The notes: generated by a model from the sequence alone, not told the origin. Counted from the stretch's first letter, positions 33,779 through 45,114 are shown. The stretch is 64,000 nucleotides of DNA from Polytrichum commune (GCA_950295325.1 OX485805.1:21999501-22063500); one strand, 5' to 3'. Numbers and translations: made by a program.

Positions 33779-33928
33779 GCCAAAATCGGTCCAAATCCCA
33801 CCAGTTACATGATGTGTTCTTTCCATCTGTCTTTATGAATGTGAGGTATATTCCATAGATTCCTCTAAAACGATTGGGAAATTCAAGCAGTTCGTCTGTG
33901 ACTAGCAGTACGCTCTCCCTGTTCATTG
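33779..33928 (-). mobile_element. AACCGGTT-family MITE, truncated and decayed
   Basis: Keeps ATTCCATAGATTCCTCTAAA and an end like GCTCTCCCTGTTCATTGAT. All AACCGGTT sites have been lost. Confidence 0.5.
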
Positions 33929-34834
33929 ATTATATGGGGCTTATGTGGTCACTCTTTCGGTCACCGGACACCCATATTTGGCTTAATAGTCAAGAAATGG
34001 ATATCAAAACAACACATGTTACGATGGGATTGGACGACGTGTTTAGTGCTTAGTGCTCACAATATGAATCATTCTAGGTTCAACAATTTAGCGCAGCTCG
34101 GAAATCGTTTGTAAGGTTGAGGCATCTATGACCAATAAAATAAGAGAGTGTTTGTACGTTTCGGAGGAGTAAATGATGGGAAATGTGTTGAGGAGAATAC
34201 AATAATAATAATAATAAAGTTTTTAATTATTTTTTAAAGGAAGATGGAAATTAGTACACATTTTGAAGCGATGAAGTTAGGGTAACACATAGTCGATCTA
34301 TAGGTAACCCATAACCACTCATCTGAATGCTCACGCTTGGCTACGACAATTGTCGAAACTCTTATGGCAGTAATCAATCACAAGCTGCCACCACCACCAC
34401 ATAAACCTTAACTCTGTTCGTTTATATAATATAGATCTCATCCATGTCGGCATTACATGACCCTAGTGGGCGGTTAAATGGACTTGATTGTCTATGGATG
34501 CCTTGGCCTTAATCACTTACATAGAAAGATGAGCCTCCATTCGATCTCTTATAACTCCTGCATCTTAACTGCTCTTTTCGTACTTCAAATGACAATCTTC
34601 GTGATTCATTGTAACTGATAGTCCCGATGAGATCATTCTTGATCGATCCAACGGTCAAAATCGTTTGTGGATTTGGATCTTGTGCCCTCAATGTATAGCG
34701 CCACGTACCTTAAGTTGATCCACCACACCGGCCACATTTGGGCTAATGCCGAGATTGTTGTTTGCCCGCATTCAACTCCAGTTCTGACACAAGCACTCTA
34801 GAAGCACAAAGTATCCAACACTAGATCCACACTA
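33929..34834. other. Intergenic, nothing recognised
   Basis: An (AAT)n tract at about 34199-34217. No supportable gene. Confidence 0.4.
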
Positions 34835-36186
34835 CACCCTAACCTTGATAATGTCACACCCTCCGTTTCACCAAAAAGTGTGATATAAACAAGGTGTGAC
34901 ATACTTGATAATGTCACATTTTGTGCATAATGTGATATTATCAAAAAATATGTAGAAAATCAAAATAAAATTACAATTTTAAAAAAATAACAAATACGAA
35001 ACTTCAATGTTTTTGAATGTAAAATCTAATTCAAAATTGTGAATAACAACAAGAGCACATCATAATGTGTCATTGAGATCAGGTAAAGACCTCTCACTAG
35101 AGACAAAGAAGCTTCTAATGTCACATTGTTTTGTTGATGTTAAATGTGCAACACCAATTCTAATGAGTTTGTCATGGATTTTTTCCATTTCTAACAACTC
35201 ATGAGTGCTGAAAATTTGAGAACCTTGGCTAGCCATAAAATTCAAAACATCTTTAGCATATTTTTGTGCATCGCTTAGCTTCACTACTTTAGACTCATCA
35301 TCACTGCTATCAACAATCAATGGGCCCACTTCCATGGAATCAATAACCTGTTCGCCATCTTGCACTAATTGCACAAGCTCCTCAGTAGAAAATTCCACCT
35401 CAAAATCATCTTCACCTTCCATGTTTATGTACTCCAAAGGACAAAGCTTTTCTACAGGCTTGCCTTCAACATCCAAACCCAAATTTAATGCGGCGATGAG
35501 TCTACCCAATTCCAAAGTTGTTTCCTCCATTTTGGACTTCATACGTTCATCAAGATTGTTTATATCTGCATTCCACTCTACAGGCAATATGGCGGACTTT
35601 CTCCAACAATTTCTAATGGTTCGATCATCTAATTCATGCCATGCCGCCATACACCATAGCATAGCTTGAAATACATCAACATTCAATTTCCCCAAATCTT
35701 CATTTGAGTTGTTATCAATTTGTTGCAAAGTCCAGGCAACAAGCTTGCGCTTATAGCACATTTTGAATGTTGCAATCACTCCTTGATCTAAAGGCTGAAC
35801 AACTGAAGTCACATTTGGTGGAAGGAACAGGATAGTGATACGGGAGAGTACAAAAGCATTAAACCCATCTATAACTTTCTTGACCTCACCATGAATATCA
35901 TGCCGAAAGCATTGAATGAGAGCTCATTCAATGACCCCCAATATGCTTTGCTTTAGCCCATGCTCACCCATGAACAATAATATTGAACCCATGCCCACCC
36001 ATACAATCCATCCATACTTGATATTATCACATTTACACTACGGATTTTGAAAAAAAATAGTGACATTATCAAGGGTGATAGGGATAATAAGGAGGGAGTT
36101 TTACACTATGAAAATCGGTTTCAAACTTTTAGGTGACAATATCAAGGTGTTCTATTAACAAGGGTGACATTATCAAGGTTAGACTG
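34835..36186 (-). mobile_element. pogo/Tigger-like DNA transposon, internally deleted
   Basis: A 1352 bp element. The left end is CACCCTAACCTTGATAATGT. The right end, read inward on the minus strand, is CAGTCTAACCTTGATAATGT. It is flanked by TA on both sides (34833-34834 and 36187-36188). Extra sub-terminal copies of TGATAATGTCAC and ATTATCACA lie just inside both ends and could be transposase-binding sites. CAG-type ends, a TA target and the transposase remnant together identify the pogo/Tigger branch of Tc1/mariner. Too short to be autonomous (full elements are usually over 2 kb). Confidence 0.85.
35060..35923 (-). pseudogene. C-terminal half of a DDE_1 (pogo/Tigger) transposase
   Basis: The frame is open from a TGA at 35924-35926 down to the stop at 35060. 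It contains the landmark Leu-Pro-Pro-Asn-Val-Thr-Ser-Val-Val-Gln-Pro-Leu-Asp-Gln-Gly-Val (about 35825-35775), which in DDE_1 transposases follows the second catalytic Asp region. It then continues with Phe-Lys..Tyr-Lys-Arg-Lys, Trp-Lys-Arg/Ser-Ala-like and acidic stretches to a normal-looking C-terminus. The N-terminal HTH/CENP-B-like DNA-binding region, the catalytic DDD core and any start codon are missing, so the product cannot transpose by itself. The retained ~250 codons have no internal stop, so either the deletion is recent or the tail has been under constraint. Confidence 0.8.
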
Positions 36187-36392
36187 TACTAGATTCATAT
36201 ACCCGAACACATGCATGCATGCACACATAAAGGGTAAAGTCTATCCGACATGACTCAACTTTGCCACAACGTGCTAACAATTATAAGGTGCACCACTAGC
36301 TGCCACAGCCTCCTCTCACATGCCTGCCTTCAAGTGGGCATATGAATCATGCCGATTTATTGGATATAATTATTGGATATATATACGTATAT

Positions 36393-36895
36393 GGGCCACT
36401 TCACACACGAGCCAAGAGCCGTGACCATGAGACTGTGAGAGCCCAAAAGAACGTGTCCAAAGGCCGTCCCAACACACCTCCAAAATCATGTCGTGTGGTC
36501 ACGGGCCCTCGAGTGTATGCAATGTGAAGCCATGTGTGATCGGGCCCTCAACCAATTGCTATTTCAATGAATTTCTATTCATGCAGGTCCTCACGTGTGA
36601 TAAAATAGAATGAATCAACGGTTGTGAGCGTTCGGAGTGTCATGGTCTCCCGGTTTTGTGTTAAGCCTACCTCCAAGAGGTGGTTTTTGAAAACAGTCCA
36701 AGTGACCATGAAACATGATCCATTTGATGCCATGTAAGAATCCATGTGGACTTTACATCCATCTTGCATTCACATACTCCGTTGGTCCCTCAAGCGTAGT
36801 GTGAAGCGAACTTGGACCGGCTCCGCCTTTTCCACCAATGAGAGCGCTTGAAGTGTAACGGTTACGGGCTCTCGGTCTCATGTGTGAAGTGACCC
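36393..36895 (-). mobile_element. PIF/Harbinger-like MITE, family H1, copy D (inverted)
   Basis: A 503 bp element starting GGGCCACTTCACACACGAGC and ending CATGTGTGAAGTGACCC. It is the reverse complement of copies A to C: GGACCGGCTCCGCCTTTTCC here matches GGAAAAGGTGGAGCCGGTCC at copy B. The flanks are TAT on the left and TTA on the right, a decayed target duplication. Confidence 0.8.
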
Positions 36896-37199
36896 TTATT
36901 AGGGTAGATGGTGCTAATATTGTCACTTCTTAACTATAGTCACCTGAGAATGTTACTATGAGATGCGAGTATCACATAACTCCCATAGTAGTGAAGACAA
37001 TCACATGAGAGTTAAGACAAAAGATTATGTTCACTTTGACATCTAATTTCTCAATCTGAACTTTGATTTTGACACTTGAAATGACAACCTTCATGATTCA
37101 CAATTGCTCACCAAATGAGATAATTTGTGATCCCACCCAACAACCAAAGTGTATGTGGAGTTGGAAGTGTTCTATACAAGCCCATAAGAAAAAGAAAAA
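36896..37199. other. Intergenic, nothing recognised
   Basis: Short stretch between the MITE and the LINE, ending in an A-rich tract (37185-37202). Confidence 0.4.
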
Positions 37200-37376
37200 A
37201 AACGCCCGTAGCAAGGTACCGGCATGAATACAAGCATGTTGACCTTGTGTTGATCACGGTGTCCCATGATGTTGTGTAGGGTGTTATGCCTCCTCTGGGA
37301 GGTGGGCTCTAGTGTTGTACTAGTTAACCCACTTCATTAGGGAGCGCGCCGGGGGGGGGGGGGGGTTGTCTATTAT

Positions 37377-38780
37377 CTATTTGTTGTTTTTGTTTAGGAC
37401 AAGGTATGTGAGGTGTTTGATGGCGTTTTGGTGTATATTTTTCACAAGCGTTTTGACACTAGTTTTTGGGATTATTAGTTTGTTCAGTTGATCTATGGTG
37501 TGTTCGTGTATAGCTTCTCTTACTCTGGCGGTGATGGTAATGAGGGGGTTGATTTTCCATTCATAATTTTGTATGGTGTTGATTAGTGGGTTGTATTTGG
37601 TGTGTTTGTGCATGAGGGCTTGTTTGGGAAATTCGTCATGGCAATATGTGAATTCAATGAATTGGACTCTGTGTTTGGGGGAAGGTGATATAAGTGTCTA
37701 TGTTTGGCTTGGGGCTCCGATGATGCACAATATGTCTGGTCTTAATTTGGCTTGGCATTGACATATTTGTTGTGTGCATGTGCATTTAAGGAGCCAATTT
37801 GGGATTGTTTGGTATGGGGGTTGGTTGTTTAGATTGCCTGCATTGGTCAAAGTGAAGAATTGGGTGTTTTTGTTGGCTTGTAGTGTCTAAGTTATGAGGT
37901 GGACTGCTTTGTTGTGCCTTGCAATTTGTATTCCTTTTAAGTATGGGTATTCGCATGTTCATAACAAGTGCCCCACGTGTCTCTATCGTTGTTACGACAT
38001 AGTGTACAGTTGGGGTTTTGGTATTTGAGGGGCCAAAAGATATTTTTCCTATGGTTATCCATGTATTGGGCATATCTGAATTTTAGAGTTTGGGTAACTT
38101 GCGTATCCGGCACATTGTCATTCTTCCAGAAGTGGTTAGAGGGCTTATGGTTGATTTGTTTATTTGATAACCATTTGTCTACATATGGGAATTTTCTTTT
38201 GGCTGATTCCGTTTCACGGTTTTCATGTTCTTTTGTTATGAATGTGTGGAGGTTGTGGATGGCTCCATCGTGTGTGGATGTTGGGCAACTTGCTAGCCAA
38301 TAGGGGGTAGGGTGGGTTATGTGTATATGCGGTGTATCGTTTGGTTTTTCTTTTAGTGTCCCCTCATTGGCTAGTGTGTCTGCTATTTCATTTTCATTAA
38401 TGCTTGCACTTTGGTGTGCTCGCACTTTGCGTATGTGGATCATGTGTGGGGTCCAGTATATTTGATGTACAATGGCTACAATGAGTACTTTATTTGGATG
38501 ATGATGTTGGGATGTTGGGTGTTGTATGCGGTTGTTGATTAAGTATATGCTTTTAAGGCTATTTGTAAATATGTGTGTGTCTCTTTGGGTGGTTTGTATG
38601 GTTTTGATAGCGATGAGTATTGCATTGAGCTCTGCTCGTAGGATATTTTGGTATCTAGGTAGTCTTTATGATATTCGGGTGTTGTTGTTGTTGTTGCCTA
38701 CGGTGTTGCCTTTTATTTGACCTTCGGGGTTTTTGGAGGGTGGGATAAATGACCTGTCCATGTACATGCATTGTTGTGGA
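37377..38780 (-). pseudogene. LINE ORF2 remnant: RNase H plus Cys-rich C-terminus
   Basis: The RNase H homology is recognisable: Asp in Met-Asp-Arg-Ser-Phe (about 38757), Glu in Arg-Ala-Glu-Leu-Asn (about 38630), the third acidic site changed to Asn in Phe-Thr-Asn-Ser-Leu (about 38560; usually Thr-Asp-Ser), then Val-Arg-Ala-His (about 38415) and Asn-Glu-Ile-Ala-Asp (about 38385). After about 90 residues comes Cys-Thr-Leu-Cys-Arg-Asn-Asn-Asp (about 38000), resembling the zinc-binding tail of several LINE clades, then a C-terminus ending Leu-Asn-Lys-Asn-Asn-Lys. At least one stop (near 38670) and several frame changes (near 38640 and 37950) make it non-functional. Confidence 0.7.
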
Positions 38781-40395
38781 TGGTATTTAAGGGGTGGATA
38801 TGGTTGTATATGGAGGGTAGAGGTGTTGTAATGATGTTATTGGGATGGGGGCGTTTTTAATTTGGGGGCGTTTTTCCATTTGTTGGAGAATTTACCGTTG
38901 TAATGTGTGGGGGTGGGTTTGATGGGATAGGTGTCAATGTGTATGTTTATTATTCTTTTTACGACTCTTTCTATTTCGTGTGGGGTTTGTAAGTTCGTTG
39001 TTAAGTTTATTTGGTTGTGTATGCATATGATGGATGTAAGTGATGGTTCTATGTATTGGTAGTATTTTGGCCATTCTGGTGTGGGGTCGTATGTGGTGGG
39101 ATGGTTGTTATTGTGTGTATGTTTGCATTTACGGTGAGTGGAAGTTTTTGTGGTGTCCAGTCGGTGTGGTTGATTTTTAGTATGGTGCTTGTTTGTGCAT
39201 CTTCTTTGGTGGCCATTCTAGCCCAGTGGATGGTTTCTAGGGTCTGTGGGGAATGCTAGGACTATTCCATTCCATCTGGATGATTGCATGTATCCTAGAG
39301 AACCAAATAGTATGTCTCAGTTATGTGGTGAATTATATTGTGTAAATTGGATGGGGTAGGTAAGGGGGGATGAGTAGTATGAGTGTGTAATTTTAAAGGA
39401 TTCTATTAGTAGTTTGGTAATATCCGGGTGTAGTGTGTGGTGTCGGTTGTTTGGTTGTATGCTTTTTGGTTTTTTCTTGGGGAGTATGGTTATGTATCTT
39501 TGTATGAGCCATAGTATTTTGGTCTCAAAATCTTGTGGAGGCGGTTGTAGGAAGTTGGGTAGGTGTGGGGGGTTGTTGTGGGAGAAACGGGTCCATAAAA
39601 GTTGTAGTCTTTTGTAGTGATAGTGGTTATGTACTTTCCATTGTGATCATATATGTTGGATTTTAAGGCATGTATTTGTATAGTTGGTTTGTTGGTAAGA
39701 ATGTCTTTATCCAAGTTACATTCTTGCGTGTGGGTCCTTAGATTGGTAATGTTGAGAGGGGGGTGTATGTTATTTTTGTCTTTTGTTTGGGTGTAGTTGA
39801 GGTAGTTGGCATATGCTTGAGTGACTTTTTGTTCCCTTGTTATGTTTTGGTATTGTGTTATGAGGAGTAGGTGGTGGTCTAGTAGGATGTTGTCTGGGTG
39901 TAGGAGGTCCTTTCATGTGCGCCATTGGTGTATGTTTCCTTGCGTGGTTTGCCATTGGCATAAGTATGTTTTCTGATGGCTTGTGCACCCCATGTATCTT
40001 TTCTAGTAGTGGTTTTTTCATTAATTATTGTGTGGATTGCTCGCCCTAGGGTGGGTTGCGGGAGGGGGGGGGGTTTAGTGGTATGTATAGTGTTTGTGGG
40101 TGTTTGTTGTGATGGTTGAGGGTGTTTCACATGGGGTGTGGGTGGTAGTGTGATAGGAAATGTTATTGTAGCTTGTCGTAGTGCTTCTTTGATGGTTTTG
40201 GACGTGTGTTTGTAGATGGTTTGGAATTCCTCAGGGGCTAGTATGGCCATAGTGTCTTTATTTTGAATTTGCGTTTATGTTGTGATCCCGCGTGTGTATA
40301 GTTTGTCTAGGTATTTTTGGGATGTTGTATTTTTGGGATGCGTTTAGGAATTGTCAGTAAGGTAGGTGTATGTTGGATTGGATTTCCATGCTTGT

Positions 40396-40735
40396 TCTAA
40401 TGGGTTTTTTTTTTGAGGGGAATGCACGGTTTGCAATGGTGACGTGGATCTCATATTCTTTTTCTAGCAAGATGAGAGCTCTGGCTATGGGTGACCTTGT
40501 GCATGCTTGTTGTTTGAGTTTAGGGAGGTGTGGTGAGCCTCCGTAATTGACCGATATGTATTTGGCTAGGCCTTGGTAGATATTACCTAGTTGTAGTGGG
40601 TCGTTGAGGGCTTGTGTTAGTTGTTGGCTTATGTAGTGTATGTAATCTAGTAGGGGGGAGGTTACGTTTATGCCGAAATTTGCATGGGGAAGGTGTGTGA
40701 GGATGTTAGTAGTACTTTTGGGTATGTTGCAAATA
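40396..40735 (-). pseudogene. LINE ORF2 remnant: post-RT (thumb/connection) segment
   Basis: One open minus-strand frame includes Leu-Pro-His-Ala-Asn-Phe-Gly-Ile-Asn-Val, then Leu-Asp-Tyr-Ile, Gly-Leu-Ala-Lys-Tyr, and Arg-Ser-Pro-Ile-Ala-Arg-Ala-Leu. The pattern resembles the region after reverse transcriptase in LINE ORF2 proteins (Leu-Pro..Gly-(I/L/G)-(N/G)..). It ends near a run of eight Lys/T-rich codons and a stop at about 40360. Assignment rests on its position upstream of RNase H in the same element and is moderate. Confidence 0.4.
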
Positions 40736-40745
40736 ATAAACCCTT

Positions 40746-41333
40746 ATACCTTAATTGGGGTAGAGGGTGCTAATTTCAACCCCCCTTCTAGAAACCTTCT
40801 CTATGAATGCCTCTTAGTCATGTAACCAGAGAACACCTCAAAGCATTTGAATGTCTCCAATGCAAAGCAAGTGCAAATTTGGGTGAAATGGGGAGGTTTC
40901 GGGAGAACACGGGGTTGGGTTTGGGTGAAAATGGGATTGGATTTGGGTACATGTTGGAACGTAGCTATGGGTGGGTTACTTATATGTTCTTATTATGATC
41001 CCACATGCAAAAGTTATAAGGGCTCAATTTTATCATTAATATCAAGTGGAGTGTTGGTTTTAGTGCAGGGGCAGTTTGGACAAAACGTAAGGGCAATTTT
41101 GGGAGAAAGCAATGTTGATTTGGACGGGAAAAAAAGCCATTTTGGGCAAGTGTCGAGACGGCTTTGTAAGTTGTTTGCAATTTTATGTTTATTTTTATTT
41201 TAAAGTGTGGATCTAGGAAGAGATTTAGTAAGCTTGGGGTAAATGACCTCAAAACTTTATAATGTATTCATAAGATGCGCAAAATTTTAATTAATGAATT
41301 AATTTTTGTTTCTACCATGTCTCAACCAATCCC
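40746..41333. other. Intergenic, G-rich segment
   Basis: TTTGGGTGAAA/TTTGGGT-type motifs repeat around 40876-40955. A 118-codon ORF (40847-41203) is Gly/Trp-rich only because of these repeats, and I do not call it. Confidence 0.4.
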
Positions 41334-42612
41334 TAGGGGGTGCACCTTTCATAACATGCATGTGTATACATGTGTGCACAAAAGGGCTATTAATTTAAAC
41401 TTTTCTGTACTACATATGCATATTGCTACACAAATTGTAACTCGTAGTTATGTACATGTATGGAGGGCCTCTAGAAAGTAGACAACATTTGTACTCATAT
41501 GGTAGGGTCACGTATTGAGGCTCATTTATTTTGGAAGCATGAAGGAGGATGAGGAGTGTGATTACGATCCCACATTGATTGATGATTCTAGTGCACAAGG
41601 TGGTGACAAGGAAAATCGTAGCGTTGGAGGCAACAAAAACATGTGCAAGAATATTATCATAGAGACGGACTTGATGTAGTCGCAGGTTGAAAATGATTAC
41701 ACGAAGATGTGGAGTTGTAAAGTGAGCTTCGACATGCCTTGGATGTTCTAATTGATGAACATGAAAAACGTTGATATGCCCTCTCAATTTGATGTAAAGT
41801 CTATTATGACTTATGTAGAGGTAGGGAGTCTAGAATTTTTAAAAGTACACTTGTTAGTCAATTGAATGGAAATCCAACTTAATCTAAAGATCGATTGACT
41901 CAGATTAAAGCTAGCATATTATATATGAAGCCTAAATTCCTTACTATGGCAAATCATGATACTATTTTAAATCTGGATTGTAATTATGGAGTTTGTTTTT
42001 GGAACACACCTGAAGCTAAAATTGTAAAAAAACATGGTAGACCAAAAAAATGAGCTTCAATGAAGGTTAAATTTGCTGGGAGGGTGTATAGGATGTGTAG
42101 AAAAAATTGGTAATCATTGGGCGGAGTGTAGGTATTTGATTGACTTGACGGATCGTCCATCTAACATGGAAAAATTGTTTATGTTGGTATAAAAAAGGAA
42201 CCAACAATAAGTGGACTTGCAATCTTACAGATCATTTGATGGTAAATTTAGAAACAACAATTGCATCAACTCCTATGACACATGTTGTAGACTTAGATGC
42301 TTATGAGTTACATCCGGGGTATGAAAAAAACCTTCAACAACTTCATTACTGACTGCTAGGGTTTCACATTACACGTATGACAGGGTTTCGTTATCACTCA
42401 AAAGCACATTCCTACACTTACGTTAATGACTATATATGAATATAATACTTCCATATATACATATTGTCACTTGTATTTTTATCATTATATGTGTATAACT
42501 CGATTTTACCAAAAAAACCAACCTTATATACAGGGAATTTTCAGAGTACGTTTCAAATGCACGTGGTTCTTGGTTTCTAATGAATGATGCACCCCCCCCC
42601 CCTCCAATCATG
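41334..42612 (+). repeat. Dispersed repeat R, longer copy, with transposase-like remnant
   Basis: The longer relative of 8282-9010. In the extra ~550 bp, plus-strand codons at about 41920-42130 read Lys-Lys-His-Gly-Arg-Pro-Lys-Lys (AT-hook-like). After a 1 nt frame change they give Met-Cys-Arg-Lys-(Ile)-Gly-Asn-His-Trp-Ala-Glu-Cys, a degenerate zinc knuckle. An AT-hook followed by a knuckle is typical of MULE/FAR1-type protein tails, so a decayed Mutator-like transposase is a possibility. Numerous stops rule out function. A C11 run lies at 42592-42602. Confidence 0.4.
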
Positions 42613-43235
42613 CTTACCACTAATCCAAAATGGACTCCACAAATAGGCCCAATCATCCAAAGGGTTGGCTTGAGCACCCTCTACGTTAGTGGCAACAAAA
42701 GTGGGGCAATGGAAGGTCCTCACTTACCGACTAGTGGGGCTTGAGGAGTAAGGTAGCGAAGAAGTGGTCCAATACAAGTACCTAGCTAGGAGGACAGCGA
42801 GTGACTGCCATTCAAGCAGCTTTGGCTTCACGTTCCTTTGTACGAAGCTTATTAAGCTTCTTCGCTAGGCTCCAAATGCCCATTGAAGTTTGCACTGGAG
42901 AGGATCTTGAGTGGAGTCGGTTGAGTGCGTTTTGGAGTGTGCACTAGGTCCAAGACCAAAGAACCTCCCAAAACCGAGTCATCCTATTGGTCGAGGGCAA
43001 AACATTGGACCCAAGAGGAGGTTTACATTCAGGGTCCAGGTTCAAGGTATGGGGGAAAGAAACAAATGAAGTGGCACTAATGTGACATCACTTTCTGGTT
43101 AGATCTCGTCGGTCCCCACGAGAGTTCACTTCTCATGGATTGAGAAAACCAGTCTTGATTATGGAAGCAAGGTCTGTTAAGAGGTTTGGATCCCGGGTTT
43201 CTTTGGCCTAGGTCTTACCTGGAAACCCACCCTAA
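42613..43235. other. Intergenic, nothing recognised
   Basis: A GAAGCTTATTAAGCTTC palindrome at about 42846-42862. Otherwise no gene or shared repeat. Confidence 0.4.
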
Positions 43236-43709
43236 GGGCCACTTCACACTATGGCTGTCCAAGTCGAGTGGCCGTGGGATTGAGTGGTCAAACTTTGTTG
43301 AGAGTCCAAAGAAATGAGCTGAAAATAATAGCCAATACAATATAGGAATTGGAGTCTTCGGCCAGGCATAGTGTGAAGCCTCCAAAGGCCGAGCCCAAAG
43401 TCCAAACCCATACCATTTGCCCCTCCAATCTAACGGCCAAGATCTTGTCAGTATTTGATTTTTTAATGAAAAAAAACTCAACGGCCTCTCAACTATAGTT
43501 TGGGTTTCCATTCCTGTCCAACCCAAACTTCCTTAGAGAGTCTGTTGACTTGGTCAAAAAGTATTGCCATGGAGGCATTTTGAAGAGCAACAGCCTTTGG
43601 ACTTTGACCTCTAGTGTGAAAGGTTAGCATGCCAAGTTCTTGGTTTCTTGTAATCTAATTGGTGGAAATCAACGGCCTCTGGACCTCCCGCCATAGTGTG
43701 AAGCAACCC
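43236..43709. mobile_element. PIF/Harbinger-like MITE
   Basis: A 474 bp element with TIR GGGCCACTTCACACTATGGC and near-complement GCCATAGTGTGAAGCAACCC. The flanks are TAA and TTA, so the 3 bp duplication is imperfect. The interior (GGCCGAGCCCAAAGTCC, CTCAACTATAGTTTGGGTTT) resembles the nested element at 3179 more than the H1 copies. Confidence 0.65.
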
Positions 43710-43969
43710 TTAGAATAAGGTGAATGGCCATGACTGTGATTATGGCTATAGCAACTTCTTTTTTTCCTTTTTTTTTCTTTAAAAAAAGTGTTTCTTTGCT
43801 CTTGATCCCTCCCCCCTCTTTCTTATTCTTTCTATAGCTGGTGTTGCACTATTCCCCAAAAGGACAAGAGCATGATTTGTAGAGTCTCTTCGCTTGCATA
43901 TTGTTGTCTCAATGAAGAGGCATAACGTTTTTACATAAGGAATGAAACTTTGTAAGATTACATCCACTT

Positions 43970-44260
43970 CTTGTAGGATATGAAACGCAGAATTAGTTCG
44001 AGATGAGTAGCAAATCCAAATTGTGTTCATAGCTAGTTTTCTCATAATCTTTCAAGCTTATGTGATTTTCATTAAGCATTTTATTCAAAGTCGAATCGAA
44101 GATTATTGTTCCTATTACATGATCAAATAGGTCCCCCAAATTATGATGTTTATTGTTGAACCCATAATGATTAATAAATTTTGAGCATGTAGTCAAATCT
44201 CTCTCAAAACACAAGTCGTCATGTTTTATGTCCTTAGAAGTTAGATCCACACCTAATCAT
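43970..44260 (-). pseudogene. Dispersed coding remnant F, longest copy
   Basis: A minus-strand open frame of about 85 codons (44250-43993). It runs Cys..Arg-Asp-Leu, Ser-Lys-Phe-Ile-Asn-His, His-His..Gly-Asp-Leu and Asp-Tyr-Glu-Lys-Thr-Ser to a C-terminal Asn-Leu-Asp-Leu-Leu-Leu-Ile-Ser-Asn and stop. It aligns in frame with the copy at 4580-4932. The protein family is not recognised. Repetition in this and four other places argues for a transposable-element gene. Confidence 0.35.
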
Positions 44261-44959
44261 ACACAACTTAAATATAGGTAATTTTTAAGATGAGTAAAAA
44301 AATTAGGCTTGCTTACCTTAAGACAAATTGATTGTTAATTATGGCTATTTTTAATTAATTATACACTTGACATATTTGCAACATATACATTGATTTAGTG
44401 TAAGATAAGTCATTTTTTCTAAATTGGCTAGAACACCACATGCATATGAGTTCTAGGCAACCATCGTGCATTGGTGTAAGAACAATGCAAAGCCATTGTT
44501 GTTGTATTTTTGAAGAATTTCCAGCAACAAAGGCCCCGTAGGACAATTGTCCATGACTTGTATGCTTGCAATGGAGCTTATGGGCTCCGTTTTGGGTTAG
44601 CTAGTGGATACGTAACACAGACATGCAACTTTGCGCCTAATAAGGTAAGGGAGGCTCAAATCGTTCCCTTGAAGAACAACTTTTAGAAGTTTCTCATGGT
44701 TTGCAAGAGTTTGGAATTTCTTTTTTCCTTCACTTGTTAGCAATTGAAAGATATAAGACCCTAACCCAAGTGGATATTCATTACATATTCATCGATTCAA
44801 ACTTCACCCCCCTTGAATAAATATACATATGCTAGCAAATCCAAGAGACAAGATCATATTCGAGGTGGTTGGGTGAAGTGGTCCCCTCACTAGCACAAGG
44901 GACAGATGAAGGCTAGGACCAAGTTTGGAAGGGATGTCAAACTCATGATGCCTCCCCCA
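44261..44959. other. Intergenic, nothing recognised
   Basis: No supportable gene or repeat. Confidence 0.4.
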
Positions 44960-45114
44960 CATGTCTTACATCAACCAAAAACAACCATTCTACTTTTACA
45001 TGTCATTTTATTCTCATGGGCCCAAACTGATCTTCTACATTCATAGCCACCAACTGGCCCTTCCCACACCTTTTTTCTCCTCGTACTCATCATTTTCTCC
45101 TCGTCGCTCATTCA

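Larger units (their letters stand above)
37200..40745 (-). mobile_element. 5'-truncated, decayed LINE-type retrotransposon with RNase H
   Basis: About 3.5 kb with strong strand bias (G/T on plus, A/C on minus), read on the minus strand. In order from 5' to 3' (40745 down to 37200) it holds: a post-RT segment (about 40735-40400), a long stretch broken by stops and frameshifts, an RNase H domain (about 38780-38330), and a Cys-containing tail ending at 37377 with an ~170 bp 3' UTR. The catalytic RT core (YxDD) is not present. The 3' end matches 1965-2240 and 1200-1262, so three insertions of the family occur here. Low-complexity G15 (37351-37365) lies in the 3' UTR. The clade is uncertain; an RNase H after RT occurs in the I, R1, Tad and some plant L1 lineages. 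Confidence 0.7.

Noticed and set aside
34835-36186. Functional pogo transposase gene
   Set aside because: The catalytic DDD core and the N-terminal DNA-binding region are absent. The frame opens directly after a stop codon without a start.
40847-41203. 118-codon plus-strand ORF
   Set aside because: It is generated by TTTGGGTGAAA-like G-rich motifs. No domain or homologous copy in the window.
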